From Prochlorococcus sp. AG-355-P07 (GTDB lineage: Bacteria; Cyanobacteriota; Cyanobacteriia; PCC-6307; Cyanobiaceae), in contig QCEN01000005.1 of the NCBI GenBank assembly GCA_003280575.1, positions 1 through 64,000 of the forward strand: a stretch of 64,000 bases of DNA. Direction: 5' to 3'. Numbering within the stretch: position 1 is the first letter of the stretch; every line of letters begins with the position of its first letter. The notes below the pieces were generated by a model that searched no databases, was not told where the DNA came from, and saw only the letters and a program-made list of their open reading frames with translations. Shown in pieces: positions 30,219-40,524 of the stretch. Both the position numbers and the translations under genes were made by a program.

Positions 30219-31337
30219 ATGCCCAAAGTAAAAAGAAGTGATTTTTTAATCCAGCCATTTCTAAAAAGAAATAATTTTAGAGCTTTATATCAAATTATTT
30301 CTACTATCTTCCCAATAATTTCTATTTGGTTAATTGTTTACCAAATAACAAATCAACCTTTTTCATTATTGATAAAAGGCTTTTTATTGATTCCTATTAT
30401 TTGCTTTCTAACTCTATTCTCTTCGAGGACATTTTCATTAATGCATGATTGCGGTCATAATTCTCTTTTTTCAACAAGAAAATTAAACCGCTTTTTTGGA
30501 TTTTTACTTGGTTTAGTAAATGGTATTCCTCAGAAATCATGGTCAATAGATCATGCATTCCATCATAGAAATAATGGAAACTGGGAAATTTATAAAGGTC
30601 CTATAGATGTTTTAAATCTTGAGGACTATAATTCTCTCACAAAAAGAGAAAAAACTCTTTATAAAATAAGTCGCAATTGGTTAATGCTTTTCCCTGGAGG
30701 CTTTTATTATTTAGTTTTAAAACCTAGGTTAGGACTCATAATAATCATCGTTAACTTTATTAAAGATATATTAAAAGAGACTTTTATCAAAATAAAAAAC
30801 AGAGAAATTTCTAAACTTTTAGCTATAAATTCAAGAGTTAAACCACCTTTTTCAGATTATGGAGATAATTTTAGTGAACTATTTGAATTAGTAATAAATA
30901 ACATAATAGTAATTACAGGGTGGATTTTTATGTGCAAATGGTTAGGGGTTGTTTTTTTCTTATCATTTTATTCTTTGGTATTAACTCTATCAGCTTCAAT
31001 TTTAATATGTGTTTTTTTTGTACAGCATAACTATGAAAATGCATATGCTAAAAAGACGAAAAATTGGGATATTGTTGACGGGGCGATTTTAGGTAGTAGC
31101 AATTTAGTTATACCTAATTGGCTAAATTGGTTTTTAGCAGACATATCCTTCCACAGCATTCATCATCTCTCCGAGAGAATACCAAATTACAACTTAAGAG
31201 CTTGTCATAAAGCAAACATTCATTTGCTTTATCACTCAAAGTATTTGAAATTAAGCGATTTTTCAAACTGCTTTAAATATATTATATGGGATAATAAAAA
31301 TGAAAAATTAATCCCAATAAGTTATTACCTAATTTAA
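30219..31337 (+). CDS. Fatty acid desaturase family protein
   Basis: Histidine boxes HDCGHNS, HAFHHR, SFHSIHH. Confidence 0.88.
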   Translation: MPKVKRSDFLIQPFLKRNNFRALYQIISTIFPIISIWLIVYQITNQPFSLLIKGFLLIPIICFLTLFSSRTFSLMHDCGHNSLFSTRKLNRFFGFLLGLVNGIPQKSWSIDHAFHHRNNGNWEIYKGPIDVLNLEDYNSLTKREKTLYKISRNWLMLFPGGFYYLVLKPRLGLIIIIVNFIKDILKETFIKIKNREISKLLAINSRVKPPFSDYGDNFSELFELVINNIIVITGWIFMCKWLGVVFFLSFYSLVLTLSASILICVFFVQHNYENAYAKKTKNWDIVDGAILGSSNLVIPNWLNWFLADISFHSIHHLSERIPNYNLRACHKANIHLLYHSKYLKLSDFSNCFKYIIWDNKNEKLIPISYYLI

Positions 31338-31481
31338 TCTTCTTCTCAATTTTCTTTTCAGAGGAGTACAGCTATATGCATGAGTACCAATAGATGGAGG
31401 CAAGTCATTCTTTAAAGGATGTACGATAGCGTTAGCCATACTCTCAAACATTTTAGAAAGCCAATTAATTAATGATTTCAT
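31329..31481 (-). CDS. 50-aa hypothetical
   Basis: MKSLINWLSKMFESMANAIVHPLKNDLPPSIGTHAYSCTPLKRKLRRRLN. Confidence 0.5.
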   Translation of the reverse strand: MKSLINWLSKMFESMANAIVHPLKNDLPPSIGTHAYSCTPLKRKLRRRLN

Positions 31482-31718
31482 TTGAAAATCTAAAAGTGGA
31501 CTTTTTTTATCATCTAACTAAATTGCTGAAAAGTAAATCAGTCTTTATGCTGATTTTTTCAAAGATTTCTTTATAAAAAACATTATAAATAATAAAAATT
31601 ATTGCTTCCTTTATCTTGTGAAACAAGTATATCAGTAACTTTTTAAAGGTAAACTAAGTGCAATATAAATTTAGTAAATAATACTTATTTTTTCAAATTC
31701 ACTTAATAAATCAAATTA

Positions 31719-31928
31719 TTGAACATAATTTCGTGCTATATCTCTATTCCAAATAAATCTACTAATATTATGAATGACTCATTTGTTTCTACGAACCAGA
31801 ATACAGAAATAGATTCTATTAGTTCATATTTTGATTGTATTACTGAATGCAGTATTGTTGATGGTCATCAAGAATGTATTACTCGTTGTTTAGAAATTCA
31901 TTTAAAGGGTGGAGAGCAAAATGAATAA
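31719..31928 (+). CDS. Small Cys protein with twin CX3C motif (start likely MNDSFVST)
   Basis: DCITECSIVDGHQECITRCLEIHLKGGEQNE. Confidence 0.6.
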   Translation: MNIISCYISIPNKSTNIMNDSFVSTNQNTEIDSISSYFDCITECSIVDGHQECITRCLEIHLKGGEQNE

Positions 31929-32073
31929 AAAAAACTACCCGCAGAGAAAAACTACTTTAAAATGGAACTCAAATGGAGAGCTTTCTGAAATTGATATGTT
32001 AAGAATTTTAGAGAAGATTTCATCTAATGATCTTAATCAGTGTGAATTGACATGCAATTCTGATCAAGTTTAG
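31921..32073 (+). CDS. 50-aa hypothetical, 8-nt overlap with previous ORF, CELTC motif
   Basis: MNKKNYPQRKTTLKWNSNGELSEIDMLRILEKISSNDLNQCELTCNSDQV. Confidence 0.6.
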   Translation: MNKKNYPQRKTTLKWNSNGELSEIDMLRILEKISSNDLNQCELTCNSDQV

Positions 32074-32336
32074 AAATTATTAATATGAGAACTTAATTAA
32101 TTAATAAATTTATATTTTTACAAACAAATTAATCACAAATATCTTTACAACATTATTTCTTCAAAGCCCATGAAAAAAATGAGGTCAATTAATATTTCAA
32201 AATCTTTTTGAAAAAATTTATTCATTCCGCTGATTAAAAAGCAGCCAAAGCAATTTTCCTTTACATTAATACCTATATATACGAGTTTTTAATTAATATT
32301 GATACTGTTTTAAAGTACTTTGCAGAAATTTACAAA

Positions 32337-32477
32337 TTAATTTTTAGAAGAAATATCTTTTTTTTGGAATGTTTTGTTAATTTCCTTTTTCGTTATTTCA
32401 ATTGGTTTTATCATTCCTGAATCGCCGTGAGTTGGACAATAATATGTCATTAGCATCCATTTTTTTTCTTCATCCAT
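32337..32477 (-). CDS. 46-aa hypothetical
   Basis: MDEEKKWMLMTYYCPTHGDSGMIKPIEITKKEINKTFQKKDISSKN. Confidence 0.5.
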   Translation of the reverse strand: MDEEKKWMLMTYYCPTHGDSGMIKPIEITKKEINKTFQKKDISSKN

Positions 32478-32674
32478 GAAGTTCTACTCCCATTTAATGA
32501 TTATTACTGAATAATTAAACAGGACGGATTTTGGAAAATGAATATTTTTAATCTTTTTTTCTCTTTTTCTTAATAATTTATAGATGTTTTGAAGCAATCA
32601 TCACTAAATAGATATAAATACGCATGACTTTTAAAAAAAATCCTGCTATTTATTAATAAATTCAAAATTATTTC

Positions 32675-32806
32675 ATGTCTTTAGAATCTATATTAATGGT
32701 AGTTGCTCCAATCTGTCTTTTTACAGTTGGAGTGATAGTTTTACCTATTTTGGTAAAGCCTCGTAAACAATCAGGTCTCTCAAAAAGGTACATTCGTGGT
32801 CTTTAA
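32675..32806 (+). CDS. 43-aa TM microprotein
   Basis: MSLESILMVVAPICLFTVGVIVLPILVKPRKQSGLSKRYIRGL. Confidence 0.55.
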   Translation: MSLESILMVVAPICLFTVGVIVLPILVKPRKQSGLSKRYIRGL

Positions 32807-33044
32807 ATAAGTTTTAAATAGAGGCAGTGCAAAAAATAACTATATGAATAAATTAAAAAATTTCGATGAAATTATAGAATCAAAATTTTTCGACCTAAAT
32901 TGATCTGTTCTAGGGTGAAATGTAGCTTTTGGAAATCCTATTGACAAAGAAAAATGACACAATCTTTTAATAAGAAGATGCTGTGATGGATAATAGATAC
33001 CATAAATTGATTTTTATTTAACAAAATTCTTACTTAACAAAAAT

Positions 33045-34226
33045 TTGAGAAATATAAAATTTTCGGGCCTTAAAGGCAAAGCGCTTGTAATAAGGGAAGA
33101 TGATATTCCAAGCATAAAAGAATTTAAGGATGTTATCCCAAAACATTATTTTAAGTGCAATACGAAAACTTCTTTAAGATATCTTTTACAATCAGCTTTA
33201 ATTCAATTTTTAGTAGTTGCAACAGGTTTATCTATTCCGTTTACTCCAAAAATGATTCCAATTTGGATCATATACTCATTAATATCAGGTACCACTGCAA
33301 TGGGATTCTGGGTAATTGCCCATGAATGTGGACATGGAGCATTTTCAAAAAACAAAACTTTGGAAACCATAACTGGATATTTACTACATTCATTACTCTT
33401 GGTTCCTTATTTCTCTTGGCAACGTTCTCATGCTGTTCATCATAGATTTACAAATAATGTAACCAATGGTGAAACTCACGTTCCTTTAGTCATTGATGGA
33501 AATGAATTTACAGAAAAGGGTGGAGGAGACAAAGAATTACATTTTTCAAATTCTATAGGTAAAAAAAATTACGGAATACTTCAACTTATTTTACATTTAA
33601 TATTTGGCTGGCCTGCTTATTTACTTACTGGTAGTACTGGAGGTGTTAAATATGGAACTTCTAATCATTTTTGGCCAATAAAACCATTTTCCAAAGCATT
33701 ATGGCCATCAATATGGGCTAAGAAAGTTTGGATATCAGATATTGGTGTAGTTTTAACGTTATTGGGTATTTTTTACTTTGTTTTAAAGTATGGATTATTC
33801 GCTGTCATTGCAATGTATATTGGTCCTTTGTTGGTGGTAAATAGTTGGTTAGTAGTTTATACATGGCTTCATCACACAGATTCAGATGTACCACATCTCT
33901 CAAACAAGGGATTTTCATTTATGAAAGGAGCCTTTCTATCTATTGACAGACCTTACGGGAAAATCCTTAACTTTTTGCACCATAATATTGGTTCAAGCCA
34001 TGTGGTACATCATGTCTGTCCAACCATTCCTCATTATCAAGCTAAAAAAGCGACCGTTTTAATAAAAAAAGCCTTTAAAAAGGTTTATCTTTTTAATCCT
34101 GACCCAATACCCAAAGCTCTTTGGAATATTGCTTGTAACTGCGTTGCTGTTAAGTCAGAGATGAAGGAAGGGAAAGGAAGATATATTTGGCAAGCTTCTT
34201 ACAATAAAAGAGCATTAAAAACATAA
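33045..34226 (+). CDS. Fatty acid desaturase, DesA/delta-12 type (TTG start)
   Basis: HECGHGAFS, HAVHHRFTNN, SSHVVHH histidine boxes. Confidence 0.9.
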   Translation: MRNIKFSGLKGKALVIREDDIPSIKEFKDVIPKHYFKCNTKTSLRYLLQSALIQFLVVATGLSIPFTPKMIPIWIIYSLISGTTAMGFWVIAHECGHGAFSKNKTLETITGYLLHSLLLVPYFSWQRSHAVHHRFTNNVTNGETHVPLVIDGNEFTEKGGGDKELHFSNSIGKKNYGILQLILHLIFGWPAYLLTGSTGGVKYGTSNHFWPIKPFSKALWPSIWAKKVWISDIGVVLTLLGIFYFVLKYGLFAVIAMYIGPLLVVNSWLVVYTWLHHTDSDVPHLSNKGFSFMKGAFLSIDRPYGKILNFLHHNIGSSHVVHHVCPTIPHYQAKKATVLIKKAFKKVYLFNPDPIPKALWNIACNCVAVKSEMKEGKGRYIWQASYNKRALKT

Positions 34227-34339
34227 TAAATAAAAATCCTTTCATCACATTAATTTACGCAAATCTGAAAAGAATATAAAAGAATCAGTATTATCCTAGT
34301 TTTCATCCTAAGAATTACTTTAGTTAATAAATTCTATTT

Positions 34340-34501
34340 ATGAGTGGAGACAATTTGCATGGTAAACAGCCTATTAAATTTTATTCAGAGGAAATGACTT
34401 TAACAAAAGTAGAATTATTAGAGAGACAACTTAGTCTGGGAGAAAAAGTTTCTAACTTAGATGAAAAGCATAAAGAGTGGAGTAGAAAACTTTCAAGTTG
34501 A
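34340..34501 (+). CDS. 53-aa hypothetical
   Basis: MSGDNLHGKQPIKFYSEEMTLTKVELLERQLSLGEKVSNLDEKHKEWSRKLSS. Confidence 0.5.
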   Translation: MSGDNLHGKQPIKFYSEEMTLTKVELLERQLSLGEKVSNLDEKHKEWSRKLSS

Positions 34502-34546
34502 TAAGTTATTAAAATACTTCAAAGTATAGTTATAGATCTTTTAAAT

Positions 34547-35170
34547 TTAATTAAAAACCTTCCTATAAATTATTGAAAAATTATTTGCCGGCATACCAAT
34601 AACATCTTCTTGAAAAAAGCCATTTTTTTTACCTTCTTCGCTAACTTCCTTAAGATTTCTAATCCCCCAAAGATCATTCTGCATTTTTAATGAATTATCA
34701 AATAAATAGTTACTTTTACTTGTATGCTTATTACCAATTCTAAATGGTCCATACAGTATCAAAAATTGTCCTTTTTTTAATAATTTTGCCGACTCTCTAA
34801 AGAGCGCAACTGTACAATTCCATTCTGCTACATGAATCATATTAATAGAAACTATACCTTGCAAAGAATTTACTAACTTCAGTGGAATTTCCCAAGGAAT
34901 TTTTTGTACATCTAGTATAAGAGGTTGGGGCATTTTCTTATTTAAATTTTCATACTCAATCCAAGAACTTATACTTTTTCTATGGACTAATTCTGGATCA
35001 CTTGTTTGCCACATCACTTCTGGAAAACGTTTTTGAAAAACTACTCCGTGCTCTCCACTACCACTTCCAATTTCCAATATTGAACCATTTCTCTTTATAA
35101 TTTTGGATAGTACATCTCCAATACAGGCTCTGTTTCTCTTGGTAGCCGGAAAAAAAAGTCTATTTTCCAA
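34547..35170 (-). CDS. DUF938 SAM-dependent methyltransferase
   Basis: FPATKRNRACIGDVL...ILEIGSGSGEHGVVFQKRFPEVMWQTSDPE. Confidence 0.88.
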   Translation of the reverse strand: MENRLFFPATKRNRACIGDVLSKIIKRNGSILEIGSGSGEHGVVFQKRFPEVMWQTSDPELVHRKSISSWIEYENLNKKMPQPLILDVQKIPWEIPLKLVNSLQGIVSINMIHVAEWNCTVALFRESAKLLKKGQFLILYGPFRIGNKHTSKSNYLFDNSLKMQNDLWGIRNLKEVSEEGKKNGFFQEDVIGMPANNFSIIYRKVFN

Positions 35171-35734
35171 AATGAAAATAATAAGGAAACATAGTAAAAA
35201 TTATTATTTTAATATTCTCTTTATTTCACTTTTCTCAATTTAGGAGTATTAAAAAACATTATCTTCAGGCTAGAGAACAGTATCGCAAATGTTAGAGCTG
35301 GCAAAATATAAAGTATTAAATCAGAATTAACCAGTGAAGGGATTCTTGCGAAAATTAAATGCATGTAATAAGAAGCAAATGACAATGGTTTCTTTTCATC
35401 TAATTTATTAATAGCAAATATTTGAATCCTAAAACTATATTTTTTTTAAACTAAGAATTTTAAATTAAAAGAGTCAGCCTGTATCCCTACTAGCTGACTC
35501 TTAAAATAATTTTAATTTAATTTAATTTCAATTGAGGATTAAATCCTATAAAGAAAAAACCCTAAAATCATATCGCCTTTACCAAATTTAGAAATTCATA
35601 TAGTCAAAAAGCATACTTAGATACATAAGTGTCGCATAATTGTCATTATTGAAAGTTAATTGGCAAATTTGAGAACTTTTCTTTACATTAATAAATGAAT
35701 ATGTTATATTTGTTTACAAATTACTTAAAAAAAA

Positions 35735-35842
35735 ATGACTCCAGAAGCAGAACGTTTTAATGGTTGGGCAGCAATGCTAGGTTTTGTTGCAGCAGTTGGT
35801 GCATATGTAACAACAGGCCAAATTATTCCAGGTTGGTTCTAA
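35735..35842 (+). CDS. hli: High-light-inducible protein (35 aa)
   Basis: MTPEAERFNGWAAMLGFVAAVGAYVTTGQIIPGWF; single chlorophyll-binding-like helix. Confidence 0.9.
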   Translation: MTPEAERFNGWAAMLGFVAAVGAYVTTGQIIPGWF

Positions 35843-35979
35843 TGAATAATGAATCCAAGGTTATAGAAAAAGAAAAAATCGTGGCTGAAAAGCTAAATGG
35901 TAGATTTGCAATGTTAGGCTTTGTTGCACTACTCGGAGCTTATTTGACCACAGGTCAAATTATTCCCGGTTTCATTTAA
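35842..35979 (+). CDS. hli: High-light-inducible protein (45 aa)
   Basis: MNNESKVIEKEKIVAEKLNGRFAMLGFVALLGAYLTTGQIIPGFI; TAATG overlap with preceding hli. The ORF-track start at 35764 is an upstream in-frame start. Confidence 0.9.
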   Translation: MNNESKVIEKEKIVAEKLNGRFAMLGFVALLGAYLTTGQIIPGFI

Positions 35980-36001
35980 TCAAATAACTAAAATTTTTTT
36001 T

Positions 36002-36031
36002 GAACCAAGTCTTATGCTTGGTTCTTTTTTT
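36002..36031 (+). terminator. Rho-independent terminator of the tandem hli operon
   Basis: GAACCAAG-TCTTATG-CTTGGTTC-TTTTTTT. Confidence 0.9.
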
Positions 36032-36173
36032 ATCTAAACTAAACTTCGGCGAAAATTGTAGTCTCAATATTTACTAACCACATTGTGGTATTGAACTACA
36101 AAATCAGTATAAAAACTCTACCGTAATAAAATTAATAGAATTAGATTTAATTTATCTATTTGAGGTAAATCAC

Positions 36174-36278
36174 TTGGCAAACCTAAGTTTAGAGATTTCA
36201 TTTTGGCTAATTTTATTAATTTACATTAGCGCAAGGTTCACTCAAACCAAGAAAGGTTATAGGAACCAACAATATTAA
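36174..36278 (+). CDS. 34-aa TM microprotein (TTG start), paralog of 48779-48880
   Basis: MANLSLEISFWLILLIYISARFTQTKKGYRNQQY. Confidence 0.6.
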   Translation: MANLSLEISFWLILLIYISARFTQTKKGYRNQQY

Positions 36279-36437
36279 AATAAGAAATTACACAACTAAA
36301 ATTTGAGAAAGATCCTGCACAATTAATTCAAATAAAAAATGGTAAAGGAAAGAAAGATTAATTTCATTTTTTTTCTTTTGCAAAATTTAAATTTTCCAAT
36401 AAATAATGCTAAATTTTTAAACTAATCGTATAAATTT

Positions 36438-36566
36438 ATGAGAGTAAAGCTTGAACCTGATACAGCATTTATCGGAAAAAAATTCGCATATATTTTCTTA
36501 GGAATAATATTTGGCCTTAATGCAATAATATTTGTTTGGTTTTTCTTATTCTCTAATTTGAATTAA
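36438..36566 (+). CDS. 42-aa TM microprotein
   Basis: MRVKLEPDTAFIGKKFAYIFLGIIFGLNAIIFVWFFLFSNLN. Confidence 0.55.
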   Translation: MRVKLEPDTAFIGKKFAYIFLGIIFGLNAIIFVWFFLFSNLN

Positions 36567-36673
36567 TATAAAGTTTCTAGAAGAAATAAAATTACCTTGT
36601 TTGAAAATTTAAATTTAAAACGAATAATATTCAATTTAAAAAAAAGAATATATAAGCTTAATAAAATTAACTA

Positions 36674-36880
36674 TTAAAATATTCCTGGTATTATCTGACC
36701 AGTTGTTACGTAAGCACCTAACAAAGCAACAAAACCAACCATTGCCCATCTTCCATTAACTTTTTCTGCATTTTGAGGATATCCATCGTAGGATACTGAT
36801 TCATCAATATAAGGTCTAGTTTCTGATGGGAACATATTTTGTCTTCCGCCTGATTCTGTTGTAACTCCTGTTTTTGACAT
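36674..36880 (-). CDS. hli: High-light-inducible protein (68 aa)
   Basis: AEKVNGRWAMVGFVALLGAYVTTGQIIPGIF. Confidence 0.93.
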   Translation of the reverse strand: MSKTGVTTESGGRQNMFPSETRPYIDESVSYDGYPQNAEKVNGRWAMVGFVALLGAYVTTGQIIPGIF

Positions 36881-37167
36881 TAATAAAATTATAATTGTTA
36901 ATTAAAGTAACATAAATATTAACTTATGTAAAGCAAAGTCTAATTAATATTAATGAATAAGCAGTTATGGGTCGATATGTGACAGTTTTGTTTAAAAAGA
37001 TTTAAAAAAATTTCATTAAATCCTTCTTTTGAACTACTAAGCAAAAAATCCACAATAATAAGCATTTATACTCACAATAAGTAATTTTACTTATTAGAAT
37101 ATTTGAAGCATTTAGGAAGTGCTTAACTGGTTAATTTCATAAATACGAATTTAACTAGGTCGTCATG

Positions 37168-37199
37168 AGCTTGCAGGTGGGATTCTTGCAGGCTTTTTT
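37168..37199 (+). terminator. Orphan rho-independent terminator
   Basis: AGCTTGCAG-GTGGGATTC-TTGCAGGCT-TTTTT with no annotated gene upstream on + strand. Confidence 0.6.
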
Positions 37200-37781
37200 A
37201 TTTTTTAGATAATAAATGAAACAACCAATTTTATAGTTTTCATGATTAGACATTCAGGTGTTAAATTACTGCCAAATATTTTTTTTATTGCTAAATAAAA
37301 AATAAACTAATAAAGGCGCATGTCTATAGATTTTATTCTCATTCCTTCATGTATTATTATTATCCTTTTTCTTTTAAAAAGAGAACAAATAAATCAAAAG
37401 GCTAAGTAATTTTATTAATTGATTAAGGATCCAAAGAATGCTCTAAATACTTAATTGCTTATTTCAATTTAATAGATGAAAAAACTAGCTATTTTGTGTT
37501 GAACTTAATGATCATTTAAGTTCTTTTTCAAAAGAATCTAGGTTGAAATTTTACTTAAAATTAATTTGTCCCAATATAATCTTGAATTATTAATTTGCTC
37601 TAATTTTTGTTGGCAATGTATGCACTTACATTCTTTTAATAAAGTTTTATTTTTCATTAATTTCCTCCTTTTTTTTAAATAAACAAATTCTTTGTCTTAA
37701 TGCAAGAGATAAAAAATTATTTTTTAATTAATTGGAATATTAAAGAATACAAGGAGGGATCTCTCAAGTAAAAATTTTATA

Positions 37782-39053
37782 TTGGTATACAAATCATTGA
37801 TATTTTATAATGCAAGAAAAGACAGCACAAAATTAAATAAATTCCTTTTGAAACTTTCAAATCAATCATTCATTAAAAAAACCATCAATAAAATACTAAC
37901 CCCCTGGTATTCAATACCTTTGATTGATAGATGGTTATTAGGACAAATGATACCCCCTATGATATTTGCCATTTCTGCTTTTACGGTTATTTCATTATCT
38001 GTTGGCGTGATGTTCGATCTTATAAGAAAAATTGTTGAATATGGTTTGCCTCTGTTTTTAGCCTTAAAAGTTCTTTTTTTTAGTTTGCCCAGCTTTTTAG
38101 TTTTATCATTCCCTATGGCAGTTTTGCTCACTACATTATTAGCTTATGGAAAACTATCAAGTAATTCTGAATTGCTAGCACTTAAATCATTGGGAATAAA
38201 AACTACAAGAATTATTTCTCCAGCCATTGCACTTTCAGTATTTATGACTGGGTTGACTTTCTATTTTAATGATAATTTAGTCCCCACAAGTAATAAATTG
38301 GCTGAAACAACATTAAGAGCAGGTATTGGCATTTCCTTTAGCGAAGAAAAAAGAAAAGAAAACATCATGTTTTCAAGATACGGTTCTAGAGTAGACGCTG
38401 CAACTAAAAAACCAACTAAAAATAATTCTCAACTTACTCATATTTTTTATGCTCAATGGTACGAAAACAAAATAATGAAAAACGTTACAGTATTGGATTT
38501 TTCCAGAGAAGATATTCAACAAATCCTCAAGGCAGACACCGCAAAATTTGACAAGAAAAACTCTTCTTGGATATTTTCTGAAGGAAGTATTCTATCTATT
38601 GCTCCGAGCGGGCAAACTACTAATATTAAATTTAAAGAATACACATATCCTTTCGTAGAGGGGCCATTGGAGTTAGCAAAAGTTCCTAAAGATGCTACTG
38701 AGATGACTCTGAAGCAAGCTTTAGAAGCAGAAAAAATATATAAAAAAACTGGGAACCTAAAAGAGATAAGAAGAATTCAAGTCCGCATTCAAGAAAAATT
38801 TACTCTTCCTTTTGCATGCTTAGTATTTGGTTTAATAGGAAGTAGCTTGGGATCAAAATCTAATTTAAGATCTTCTAAAAGTCAGGGATTTGGATTGAGC
38901 GTGATACTGATATTAATTTATTATGTTATGTCATTTCTATTCAGTTCATTTGGTGTAAAGGGTTTATTACCTCCAATTTTTGCAGCTTGGTTGCCTGTCT
39001 TTATATCATTGGGAGGAGGATTTTATTTCTTGAGAAAATCAAGTTCTTTGTAA
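37782..39053 (+). CDS. LptF/LptG (YjgP/YjgQ) family permease
   Basis: LLGQMIPPMIFAISAFTVISLSVGVMFDLIRKIVEYGLPL...FPMAVLLTTLLAYGKLSSNSELLALKSLGI. Confidence 0.9.
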   Translation: MVYKSLIFYNARKDSTKLNKFLLKLSNQSFIKKTINKILTPWYSIPLIDRWLLGQMIPPMIFAISAFTVISLSVGVMFDLIRKIVEYGLPLFLALKVLFFSLPSFLVLSFPMAVLLTTLLAYGKLSSNSELLALKSLGIKTTRIISPAIALSVFMTGLTFYFNDNLVPTSNKLAETTLRAGIGISFSEEKRKENIMFSRYGSRVDAATKKPTKNNSQLTHIFYAQWYENKIMKNVTVLDFSREDIQQILKADTAKFDKKNSSWIFSEGSILSIAPSGQTTNIKFKEYTYPFVEGPLELAKVPKDATEMTLKQALEAEKIYKKTGNLKEIRRIQVRIQEKFTLPFACLVFGLIGSSLGSKSNLRSSKSQGFGLSVILILIYYVMSFLFSSFGVKGLLPPIFAAWLPVFISLGGGFYFLRKSSSL

Positions 39054-39119
39054 TATTTTTATATGTATAGTTAAACTAAAAATTTAATAAAATTATTACA
39101 AAACTTAGGACTAAATTTT

Positions 39120-39704
39120 TTAGAACTTATCTATTCTTTTATATCCATACCAATCAGGATAATTAGTTTCCTCAAGTAAATTATTTTCTAAAATTAATTT
39201 TATTTCCCAACTACCTATATTTTTAATAAGTTGACTATCATCACAAGTAATTAACGTTTTTAGAGATGCGATATCATCTTTATGCTTTTTTTTACAACCA
39301 CTAAGCCATTTAGATTTAGCTTTATTTTTTGCCTCTAAGGAACTTGAAGCCACGACTAAACCAAATTCATGTTTTTCTTGCATTGAACTTGGATCATAAC
39401 CTCCAATATTGACAAACCATAAATTTTTTTTTTGGTTATTTTGATTAATTGATTGCTTATTTTTTATATTATTTTTTTTAAAATTTTTCAAATATATCCT
39501 ATAACCATCTACATATTCTATTTTTTTATAACTATCAATATGTAAACCATCAATTGATCCAAACCAATCCTTTCTCAAAGTATCGTACGTATCCTCAATT
39601 TTTGCTCCAACAACCCATCTAACATCATGTAATTCAATATTAGCTTTTCTTGCTCTTCCCCCAAGCACAATCAAATATAGAAAATTATTTTCCAATTTTT
39701 CCAC
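39120..39704 (-). CDS. DUF1543-like protein
   Basis: YLIVLGGRARKANIELHDVRWVVGAKIEDTYDTLRKDWFG; second half repeats the GGYDPSSMQEKHEFGLVVA pattern. Confidence 0.8.
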   Translation of the reverse strand: MEKLENNFLYLIVLGGRARKANIELHDVRWVVGAKIEDTYDTLRKDWFGSIDGLHIDSYKKIEYVDGYRIYLKNFKKNNIKNKQSINQNNQKKNLWFVNIGGYDPSSMQEKHEFGLVVASSSLEAKNKAKSKWLSGCKKKHKDDIASLKTLITCDDSQLIKNIGSWEIKLILENNLLEETNYPDWYGYKRIDKF

Positions 39705-39783
39705 TTTTAATAAATAAAATTTACTAATAATTAAAATTATAAAAATCTACCCTAGAGATTGTTTTACTCAGTGAGAGATTCTC

Positions 39784-39927
39784 TTAATTAAACCAACCTT
39801 TTTTCTTTGCTTTGACTTTTGGTGAAGTCTGAATCTTAGGGGCTTCGTCTACTCTACCTTTAATAATCATTAGGGGGACAATCGCCCATAGTGCTAAAAA
39901 TAATATCCAAAACAAGTAGATGTTCAT
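39784..39927 (-). CDS. 47-aa TM microprotein
   Basis: MNIYLFWILFLALWAIVPLMIIKGRVDEAPKIQTSPKVKAKKKGWFN. Confidence 0.55.
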   Translation of the reverse strand: MNIYLFWILFLALWAIVPLMIIKGRVDEAPKIQTSPKVKAKKKGWFN

Positions 39928-40266
39928 AATTTTAGAAAAATAATAAAGTCATAATAAAGTCTATATAGTAAGATTCGTGAGTTTCTTTTTAAAGTTCTAA
40001 TTTAAATGTATAATCAGATATTTTTTTTAAATTTCAGAAAAAAATTATTAAAAGATTTTATATTAATTTTAGGATAACCTTCAAAAATAAAAATTTGAAA
40101 TTTTTAATCGCGTAATTAGAAATAATTAATTGTACTCAACAAAACCACTGCTTTGCTAAAGGATGTGCAGAGTGCACTTTTTATATTGACACGATAAAAA
40201 ACATTTCGTGAATGTTTAAAAGATAATTGATCTTATCTAAAATTTATTCAACAAATTTAAAGACGA

Positions 40267-40425
40267 ATGAAAAAATGTGATTTATGTTATGAGCCAGATA
40301 AAATTCACTTCAGAGTTAAATCCATAATTCATAAAGACTGGATTTTTTGTTGTAAAAAATGTTGGAGTGAAATTTCCAAACATAAAAATTATTCCTACGG
40401 TGGCACAAGAAAGTCAAAATCGTAA
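40267..40425 (+). CDS. 52-aa zinc-ribbon-like hypothetical
   Basis: MKKCDLCYEPDKIHFRVKSIIHKDWIFCCKKCWSEISKHKNYSYGGTRKSKS (CxxC...CxxC). Confidence 0.65.
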   Translation: MKKCDLCYEPDKIHFRVKSIIHKDWIFCCKKCWSEISKHKNYSYGGTRKSKS

Positions 40426-40524
40426 ATTCTCCTTAAAACTAACTTAATTTTAATATCACGAAGAAAATAATTTATTCTTCATAAATTTTTAGCTTTGTAT
40501 TTATTTTTGGCTTCCTAATATTTT

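Noticed and set aside
40155-40190. GTGCA-GAG-TGCAC-TTTTTAT hairpin
   Set aside because: Possible terminator but only five pairs and no clear upstream gene; a Cys-rich open frame overlaps it, so left unassigned.
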